From assembly GCA_002307065.1 (NCBI GenBank), contig DBTN01000009.1:51025-115024 (forward strand): a stretch of 64,000 nt of DNA, written 5' to 3'. The translations under genes were made by a program, and so were the position numbers. Within the stretch, counting starts at the first letter, position 1, and each line of letters begins with the position of its first letter. The notes below the pieces were generated by a model. That model worked only from the letters and a program-made list of their open reading frames with translations. It was not told the origin of the DNA and searched no databases. The stretch is from Akkermansiaceae bacterium UBA1315. Lineage in GTDB: Bacteria > Verrucomicrobiota > Verrucomicrobiia > Verrucomicrobiales > Akkermansiaceae. Below are positions 58,437-64,000 of the stretch, one piece after another.

Positions 58437-60521
58437 TTACGCGAGACCGGCCCGCACCAAGAGAGGTTCGAGGTCCGGATCGCGGCCCATGAAACGGCGG
58501 TAGAGTTCGTCGGGAGCCGAGGAATTTCCTTTGCTGAGAACGTGTTCGCGGAACGCCAAACCGGTTTCGGGATTGAGAACCCCTTCAGTCTGGAACCGGG
58601 TGAAGGCGTCGGCGTCGAGCACCTCGGCCCATTTGTAGGAATAATATCCAGCGGCGTATCCGGTTGCGCTGCTGAAAAGATGGCCGAATCGACGCATCAT
58701 CGACGGCGACTCGGTTTTCAACGGGGCGCGGTAATCGGCGAGGATTTCGCGATCCACCAGGTCGAGATCCTTTCCAGCGTAGTCGGCGAGGCGGGTGTGG
58801 AGTTCGAGGTCGAGCTTCGCAAAGGAAAGCTGGCGCATGAAAGCGGAGGCGCTGAGATAGTTTTTCGCGGCGATCATTTTCGCGAAAAGTTCCTCAGGGA
58901 TGGGATCCCCGGTTTCGAAGTGGCGGGCGAAAAGATCGAGCGACGAGCGCTCCCAGCAGAAGTTTTCCATGATCTGGGACGGCAGTTCGACGAAGTCCCA
59001 AGCGACCGAGGTCCCGGAAAGCGATTTGACCGGGACGTTGCTCAGCAGGCCGTGAAGCAGGTGGCCGAATTCGTGGAAAATCGTTTCGACTTCATTGTGA
59101 GTGAGCAGCGCCGGTTTTCCGTTCACGGGCGGGCTCATGTTGCCGATGATCAGGCCGAGGTGTGGCTCGCCCAGCGCGCCGGTGCGGAGGCTGTTCATCC
59201 ACGCGCCGCTGCGTTTCGACTCGCGTGGATGCCAATCGGCATAGAACGAACCGAGGTGCGAACCGGTTTTCGAGTCGTGGATTTCGTAAAATGTCACTTC
59301 CGGATGCCAGACTTCGACAACGCCGGCCGGCAGCTCGTCCGGCGAATGGCCGGGTTCATAATAGGCGGTTTCTTTTTGCTGAATGGTGAGGCCGAAAAGC
59401 TGTGAAGCGATTTCGAACAAACCGGCCATCACTCCGGTGACCGGGAAATACGGGCGGAGCGCTTCTTCGTCGAAGTCGTAGTTTTCCTGACGCTGTTTTT
59501 CCGCCCAGTAGCCGACTTCCCATGGCTCAAGCGGGGCGATCGGTTGACCGGTTTTGGCGGCTTTGTATTGGCCGAGTTGGCGGTATTCGGCGAGAAAGGT
59601 CGGCTGGATTCGCGCGTGGAGGTTTTCGATGAAATCGAGGGCGGAGCGACCGGTTTTCGCCATGCGGCGAAGCAAGGTCAGGTCGGCGAAGTGGCTGTGG
59701 CCGAGGATTTCCGCCTTTTCGTGGCGGAGTTGGAGGATTTTCCAGACGAGCGAGGTGTTGTCGAACTCACCGGTTGCGCCGATTTTTGTCGAAGCTTCCC
59801 AGACTTGGCGGCGGATCGAATCGTCATGCAAATGCTGCATGATCGGGAACATCGACGGGAATTGGAGGGTGAAACGCCACGCCGGTTTTTCGTCGGTGGC
59901 GTGTCCCTTGGCGCGGGCATTGGCGAGCGCTCCGGCTTTCGCCGATTCGGGAAGTCCGGCGAGTTTCGACTCATCGGTGAGAATCAGCTCCCAGGCGTTC
60001 GTCGAATCGAGGACGTGCTCGGAATACTGTTTGGTGAGTTTGGAAAGCTCGGCATCGATCGCGGCGATGCGCGTCTTTTTTTCCGGCGGAAGATCGGCGC
60101 CGGCCTGTTGGAAATCGGCGAGCGTTTCTTCGACAAAACGTTTCTGAACCGGTTCCAGCGTTTGGGTTTCCGGTTTTTCGCTGACGAGTTTGAGGATCGA
60201 CCACAGCCGGTCGTTGAGCGCGATCGACGAATAGAAGTCGGAAACTTCCGGCAGCATTTGATTAAGCGCCTCGCGTTGCGCGGGGGAATCGCTGACGGAA
60301 TCGAGGTGATTCAAGCGGCCCCAGCCGTCGCTGAGCGTTTCGGTCGCCTTTTCGAGAGCGAGGAAAGTTGATTCGTAATCGGCAGCCTCAGGGTCCTGAG
60401 CGCAGATCGTTTCGATGTTCTGTTTTGCCAGGTCCAGGGCGAAGCGGATGTCGGATTCGACGGCGTCAGGAACGAGCGTGGACCAGCGGATGTGAAAGTC
60501 GGGAGCAAGGAAGGGATGCAT
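58437..60521 (-). CDS. M3-family oligopeptidase (PrlC/OpdA-like)
   Basis: A 694-residue cytosolic zinc metallopeptidase that degrades short peptides such as cleaved signal peptides. The zinc motif HEFGH is near residue 480 (IFHEFGHLLHGLLS), with the third ligand in the following helix. The N-terminal helical lobe (FALDLAKQNIETICAQDP near 23-40) and the C-terminal LFSSATGYAAGYYSYKWAEVLDADAF are family features. The length is normal for oligopeptidase A. The start is ATG 60521. The gene is convergent with the serine protease and 22 bp from the ATPase gene. Confidence 0.95.
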   Translation of the reverse strand: MHPFLAPDFHIRWSTLVPDAVESDIRFALDLAKQNIETICAQDPEAADYESTFLALEKATETLSDGWGRLNHLDSVSDSPAQREALNQMLPEVSDFYSSIALNDRLWSILKLVSEKPETQTLEPVQKRFVEETLADFQQAGADLPPEKKTRIAAIDAELSKLTKQYSEHVLDSTNAWELILTDESKLAGLPESAKAGALANARAKGHATDEKPAWRFTLQFPSMFPIMQHLHDDSIRRQVWEASTKIGATGEFDNTSLVWKILQLRHEKAEILGHSHFADLTLLRRMAKTGRSALDFIENLHARIQPTFLAEYRQLGQYKAAKTGQPIAPLEPWEVGYWAEKQRQENYDFDEEALRPYFPVTGVMAGLFEIASQLFGLTIQQKETAYYEPGHSPDELPAGVVEVWHPEVTFYEIHDSKTGSHLGSFYADWHPRESKRSGAWMNSLRTGALGEPHLGLIIGNMSPPVNGKPALLTHNEVETIFHEFGHLLHGLLSNVPVKSLSGTSVAWDFVELPSQIMENFCWERSSLDLFARHFETGDPIPEELFAKMIAAKNYLSASAFMRQLSFAKLDLELHTRLADYAGKDLDLVDREILADYRAPLKTESPSMMRRFGHLFSSATGYAAGYYSYKWAEVLDADAFTRFQTEGVLNPETGLAFREHVLSKGNSSAPDELYRRFMGRDPDLEPLLVRAGLA

Positions 60522-60543
60522 GGATTTGGAAAGAATGGAGAAA

Positions 60544-61785
60544 TTAGAGGGAGGATTCCGGAGAGTCTGAATGCGATTGCGGGGCTGAGTGTGTGCAGGA
60601 TTTGGAATGGAAGACAGGGATCGCACGTCTCATGAATTCGTCAAAGAGAGGAACGGTGAAATCCATCTCGCCGTAAGCAGGGCTGTAAATCATCCCTTTT
60701 TTGATGAGTTTGGCCCGAACCGGCCCAAGGCCTCCGGTTTTTGAGCCCAGAGTGTCGGCAATGTCACCGATACGATAGGGGCCCTGGCCCAGATGAGCCA
60801 TGGCTCTCAGGAAATTTTTTTCTCCAGGAGTTAAGCGATCAAACCGCACGCCGAAGAAATTTTGATCCAATCGGGGAATGACGGCGATGGTTGCTTCTTG
60901 AACCGTTTCGAGAGTGATCGGGGACTTTTGAGCCTTGTTCCACGATTGGTAACCCCATTCTTGAAGGAAATAGGGATAGCCGTGAGTGAGCCGAAAAATT
61001 TCTGCCAACGCGTTGGTTTCGAATTCAACACCCACGTTGACGACCGGATCTTGAAGCGCTTTTGCGGCGTCTGTTTTTTCCAGCGCACCGATATCAGGAA
61101 AACTAAAAAGGCGCTCTGCGTAAGATTTGGAATCGCCCGCCATTCCAGGTAGGATGGGAAGACCTGCGCCTAACAGAACCAGCGGCAGCTGACGTTGCTG
61201 GATTTTGTGCATCGACATGATCAAGGCACTGAGTTCCTTCTGCGTGAAATACTGAATCTCATCGATCAAGATTGCGATGGCGGCATTTCGATCCTGCGCA
61301 GCTTCCGCGAGGATGATGAAAAGGTTTGGGAGATCAATTTCGAGATCGCCGCTATCGGCGGAACCTTTATCCGGTTCAATATCCAAACCAAAGGTGGTCT
61401 CGTCGATGGTGACTTTGATTGTTCCGATGAAGCTTCGCAGAACGGCGAGCGCATGTTTCACTTTGTTTCCCGCTCCTGCGAGTCGATCCAGTTGAAAAAG
61501 CAAACGGCGGAGGTGAGGAACCAAAATTTCACCGAGCCCTTTTCCTTCATGAGCCTCTACCATGATGGTGAGGTAGTCATTTTTTAGCGCGATCCGCTCG
61601 ATTTCGTTGAGGAGAACGGTTTTTCCTACGCCTCGCAGTCCGGTCAGCAGCATGCTTTTTTCCGAACGCTTATGGCGAACACGGCCTAGCAAAATTTCTG
61701 CTTGGCTGATAACGCCATCACGACCAACGAGTTCCGGCGGCGGTGAGCCTGCGCCTGGCGAAAATGGGTTCTGGATTGGATTCAT
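60544..61785 (-). CDS. Stand-alone AAA ATPase (ORC1/Cdc6-like architecture)
   Basis: A 413-residue P-loop ATPase. Walker A is GLRGVGKT (49-56), Walker B AILIDEIQYF (171-180). Sensor and lid region are followed by a winged-helix C-terminus (about 315-385, with LTPGEKNFLRAMAHLGQG and IGDIADTLG). The N-terminus NPFSPGAGSPPPELVGRD is typical of widely distributed mobile ATP-binding proteins. The gene contains no ACCGGT palindrome over its 1.24 kb, unlike the neighbourhood, which suggests recent transfer. An inverted repeat lies upstream. No toxin or nuclease partner is adjacent, and its role is unknown. Confidence 0.85.
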   Translation of the reverse strand: MNPIQNPFSPGAGSPPPELVGRDGVISQAEILLGRVRHKRSEKSMLLTGLRGVGKTVLLNEIERIALKNDYLTIMVEAHEGKGLGEILVPHLRRLLFQLDRLAGAGNKVKHALAVLRSFIGTIKVTIDETTFGLDIEPDKGSADSGDLEIDLPNLFIILAEAAQDRNAAIAILIDEIQYFTQKELSALIMSMHKIQQRQLPLVLLGAGLPILPGMAGDSKSYAERLFSFPDIGALEKTDAAKALQDPVVNVGVEFETNALAEIFRLTHGYPYFLQEWGYQSWNKAQKSPITLETVQEATIAVIPRLDQNFFGVRFDRLTPGEKNFLRAMAHLGQGPYRIGDIADTLGSKTGGLGPVRAKLIKKGMIYSPAYGEMDFTVPLFDEFMRRAIPVFHSKSCTHSAPQSHSDSPESSL

Positions 61786-61813
61786 CAGAGGGGAGGACGA
61801 AGAAGATCTGTAT

Positions 61814-61863
61814 CGAGTTATAAGATGTTATATCAAAAATCAAGTATAAGTGGTTATAACTCG
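61814..61863. promoter_or_regulatory. AT-rich inverted repeat upstream of the ATPase gene
   Basis: CGAGTTATAA (61814-61823) and TTATAACTCG (61854-61863) are a perfect 10-bp inverted repeat around a 30-bp AT-rich spacer. The arms lie 29-79 bp upstream of the ATPase start. The right arm includes the stop codon of the HD-domain gene. It could be an autoregulatory operator or the edge of a transferred segment. Confidence 0.5.
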
Positions 61864-62897
61864 GTATTGGAGGGCGATGAGAATCCGGCGAGCGGTCGGA
61901 CGAGGTTGGACGGGAGGGGGAAAATCCGGTCGTAAATGCCGGGGGCGATTTCGTTCGATTGCGCGTAGGCTTCGCGCAGCATTTCCATTTTTGCGTCGAG
62001 GTTATCGATGTGATGAAGGGCGAAGGCTTCGGGCGTGCGGGGAAGAACCGGTGAGCCGAATTCGAGCTGGCCGTGGTGACTGCCGATGAGGTGGAGCAGG
62101 TGGAGGCGGGTGATTTCCGTGGCCGGTTTGAGCGTGGTCCAAGGGGCCGCTTCCGGGCTGGCGAGCAGATCGTTCCAGAGTTTGTTGACCAGCTCGATGC
62201 CGAGGGGGATGTGGCCGAGCATTTCGCCGTGAAGGCTGTGAATTTGGGCGAATCCATCTTCGGGATAGGAATTTTCCCAAAGCTTTCCGCAGTCGTGGAA
62301 CAGAACGCCGCTCAAAAGCAGGTCGCGGTTGAGTTCCGGGTAAACGGGACACAAGGCGTCGGCGGCGCGCATCATTTGCGCAACGTGTTCGACCAGGCCA
62401 CCGCGCCGGGCGTGATGATTCCGGCGGGCGGCGGCGGTACGGCGGAACCGGTCGCCCATCTGGGTGAGAAACCGTTGGCAAAGCGCGTGGAGCCGTGGGT
62501 CGGTGATCGATTGGCAAAGGCGCTGGATTTCGGAAAAATCGCGGCTTTGTTTTTCACGAGTCGCGGGATCGCCGGCGAGGAAGTCGGCGATCGCGGTGTC
62601 ATCGAGATGATGCCAGACGAGATTGGCCGCGTTCACCCCATATGGGTTCTGCGTCCATTCCGCTTCGAGGCGGACGATGGCATTTTCCGCAAGCGCCTCG
62701 GCGTGGCCGTAAAAAGGCGCGTCCGACCAGATTTTCAGGCAGAAATTTCCGGTGGAGTCGGCGAAGACCAGCTCGAAATACGGTTTTCCGCCCTTGGTGA
62801 GCTTGGCCGCGCGCGATTGCAGTTGCGCGTGAATGGCTGCGGCGACGGGGATTTCGCCGGAAAGTTCTTTGACGGCAGCAATGGTGATGGGACTCAC
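61854..62897 (-). CDS. OB-fold and HD-domain phosphohydrolase (YhaM-like)
   Basis: A 347-residue protein with an N-terminal OB-type nucleic-acid-binding domain (about 1-95, with KPYFELVFADSTGNFCLKIW) and a C-terminal HD domain with HARRGGLVEHVAQMMRAAD (162-180), the metal pair His201-Asp202 in LFHDCGK, and LHLIGSHHGQLEFG (about 263-276). The architecture matches 3'-5' exoribonuclease YhaM of Firmicutes, which is the likely function. The short spacer to the ATPase gene contains only the inverted repeat. The start is ATG 62897. Confidence 0.87.
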   Translation of the reverse strand: MSPITIAAVKELSGEIPVAAAIHAQLQSRAAKLTKGGKPYFELVFADSTGNFCLKIWSDAPFYGHAEALAENAIVRLEAEWTQNPYGVNAANLVWHHLDDTAIADFLAGDPATREKQSRDFSEIQRLCQSITDPRLHALCQRFLTQMGDRFRRTAAARRNHHARRGGLVEHVAQMMRAADALCPVYPELNRDLLLSGVLFHDCGKLWENSYPEDGFAQIHSLHGEMLGHIPLGIELVNKLWNDLLASPEAAPWTTLKPATEITRLHLLHLIGSHHGQLEFGSPVLPRTPEAFALHHIDNLDAKMEMLREAYAQSNEIAPGIYDRIFPLPSNLVRPLAGFSSPSNTEL

Positions 62898-63026
62898 GGG
62901 TTGAGAATGGCAGACCCGTTCGCGGTGTCACGTCTGGAGCGACGGCGATCCTGCGGAAAGATCGGTCTTGCGAGACGATGCCTTTGCTCGCTAACTCCAG
63001 ACCCGCTCACACATGATTGAAATTCG

Positions 63027-63749
63027 ATGCAGGGTATCATAAAACGGGCGGCTGTCGTTGACCGGTTCGCTCCGGTGAGATCCAAGCCACCGGGCAGATT
63101 TTACGATTTTTGTCGGTTGCTTTGGCGCGGGGTTTTCGCCTGCACGATGCGGATGAAATGCAGCGGCCTCGGATCCATCACATCGACCGGTGGCGTCTTG
63201 ATCGCGGTGAGTCATGTCAGCCATCTGGACCCGATCGTGGTCAGCGCGTTGATGGCGCGGAGAGTCGGCTGGGTTTCACGGAAGGAATTTTACCAGCAAT
63301 GGCTGATGCGGACGGTACTGCATCACGGGGGTGCCTTTCGAGTGGATCGAACCGGTTCGGCGTTGCCGACGATCCGCGAAGGATTGAAGCGGCTGAAGCG
63401 CGGCGAGGCGGTTGGCATTTTTCCGGAAGGCGAATTGATGGTCGGGAACCGGTCGGTTTTACGTGGAGCAACAGTGAAGCGTGGGGTCTGTCTGTTGGCG
63501 GCGCGATCGGGTTGTCCGATCATCCCGGTGGTGGTTTTGGGAACGGACCGCTTGGCAAAAATCGGCCCATGGATGCCGGCGAAACGCGGTCGGCTCTGGG
63601 TAAAAGTCGGCTCGCCGATGTGGGCGGGCGAGGCGGCAAAAACCAAAGCGGGACGCGCGGATTTCGCTGCGAAACTGGAAGCAGAATACGTCCGTCTTTA
63701 CGCAGAAACCCGCGAGGCCTTCGGATTGCCGGAAACGATCGTGCCCTAG
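63027..63749 (+). CDS. PlsC-family 1-acyl-glycerol-3-phosphate acyltransferase
   Basis: A 240-residue membrane-associated acyltransferase. The catalytic motif is His63-x4-Asp68 in VSHVSHLDPIVV. KEFYQQWLMRTVLHHGGAFRVDR (about 85-107) and GIFPEGELMVGNRSVLRGATVKRG (about 129-152) carry the other PlsC blocks. It probably makes phosphatidic acid or a related acylated lipid. It is distinct from the OlsA-like protein at 43.4 kb, which has a different N-terminus. The start is ATG 63027. Confidence 0.9.
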   Translation: MQGIIKRAAVVDRFAPVRSKPPGRFYDFCRLLWRGVFACTMRMKCSGLGSITSTGGVLIAVSHVSHLDPIVVSALMARRVGWVSRKEFYQQWLMRTVLHHGGAFRVDRTGSALPTIREGLKRLKRGEAVGIFPEGELMVGNRSVLRGATVKRGVCLLAARSGCPIIPVVVLGTDRLAKIGPWMPAKRGRLWVKVGSPMWAGEAAKTKAGRADFAAKLEAEYVRLYAETREAFGLPETIVP

Positions 63750-63977
63750 TGGCGGTCTGAACGTTTGAAAACGAAGTGCGCTTTCTCGGTTCTCCCGAAC
63801 GAACGAAGGAGGGGGAAGTGTTTCGTGTCGCCGGGCCATAGATAAAAAAAAGATTGTCGATGGCCGGGGAAAAGCGTATGCGTTTTTCCAGATCACTGGT
63901 TCGGTGATCGATTTCCCCCAAGCTCCCCCTCAATGAATCCACCGGATTCCAGACTTTTCGACGCATTCCTCGCTTCA

Positions 63978-64000
63978 GAGCGTTGGAGCGTTGGAGCGTT
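63978..64000. repeat. Tandem 8-bp repeat at the right edge
   Basis: GAGCGTTG is repeated in tandem at 63978-63985 and 63986-63993, with a partial third copy to the window end. It continues beyond the window, so its full extent is unknown. The 250 bp before it (from 63750) hold no supported gene. Confidence 0.6.

Larger units (their letters stand above)
1..64000. repeat. Dispersed HIP-like palindrome ACCGGT
   Basis: The hexamer ACCGGT occurs about 130 times in the window by a by-eye count, where about 20 are expected for a genome of 55-60 percent GC. Many copies extend to AACCGGTT or GACCGGTT. Exact examples are 300..305, 5885..5890, and the close pair 49345..49350 and 49352..49357. Copies lie in all three codon phases (Thr-Gly, Asn/Asp-Arg-Leu/Phe, Lys-Pro-Val) and in genes on both strands. 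None was seen between about 15.04 and 17.32 kb, 26.35 and 29.31 kb, or 60.15 and 62.04 kb. Confidence 0.8.

Overview
This 64 kb window looks like a chromosomal segment of a Gram-negative bacterium, most likely a member of the Verrucomicrobiota. The assignment is an inference. It rests on a DUF1800/DUF1501 gene pair typical of the Planctomycetes-Verrucomicrobia group, short lipoproteins ending their signal in Ser-Ser-Cys-Cys, a lipid A and heptose apparatus (LpxA, LpxL-type acyltransferase, GT9 transferase), fairly high GC, and dense coding on both strands. I saw no rRNA, tRNA, CRISPR array, insertion sequence or prophage.

Layout. 0-6.4 kb: the tail of an unknown gene, an SDR reductase, then a leftward pyruvate dehydrogenase block (E1 alpha, E1 beta, and further on E2) with three small exported peptides or lipoproteins between E1 beta and E2. 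6.5-8.5 kb: mnmG, carrying three perfect copies of a 14 bp palindrome that matches the ParB centromere site parS, which suggests the replication origin is near. 8.5-13 kb: a thioesterase, an exported protein with a Lon-like segment, and priA. 13-15 kb: FkbM methyltransferase and GT2. 15.2-22.6 kb: exported hydrolase, an ABC/FtsX/HlyD efflux operon, and a Gly-rich lipoprotein paired with a glutathionylspermidine-synthase-like ligase. 22.6-36.1 kb: NlpC/P60 peptidase, then a surface-glycan region (GT9, DUF4254, LpxL-like, several GT2/GT4/GT8 enzymes, a sugar epimerase) with many strand flips. 36.1-41 kb: membrane protein and a TPR gene pair. 41-46 kb: E3 (lpd), lpxA, the ornithine-lipid pair olsB-olsA, then a small zone of decayed genes. 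46-51.5 kb: U32 peptidase/RNA-hydroxylation-type protein, DUF1800 and DUF1501. 51.5-54.8 kb: a likely iron-responsive redox operon (flavodoxin, EF-hand protein, ApbE-DUF2271 fusion, PepSY membrane protein) behind a Fur-like operator. 55-64 kb: nagZ, rlmN, exported serine protease, M3 oligopeptidase, a stand-alone AAA ATPase, an OB-HD phosphohydrolase and a PlsC acyltransferase.

The strongest genome-scale signal is compositional. The palindrome ACCGGT (often AACCGGTT or GACCGGTT) occurs about 130 times by my by-eye count, against roughly 20 expected. It appears in all reading frames, in genes of both strands, but is missing from a few stretches such as the stand-alone ATPase and part of the glycan region. 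It behaves like the HIP1 palindrome of cyanobacteria. The other leads are the parS cluster embedded in mnmG, the Fur-like-box flavin-transfer operon, repeat elements spliced in frame into the U32 gene, and a composite gene remnant upstream of olsB.
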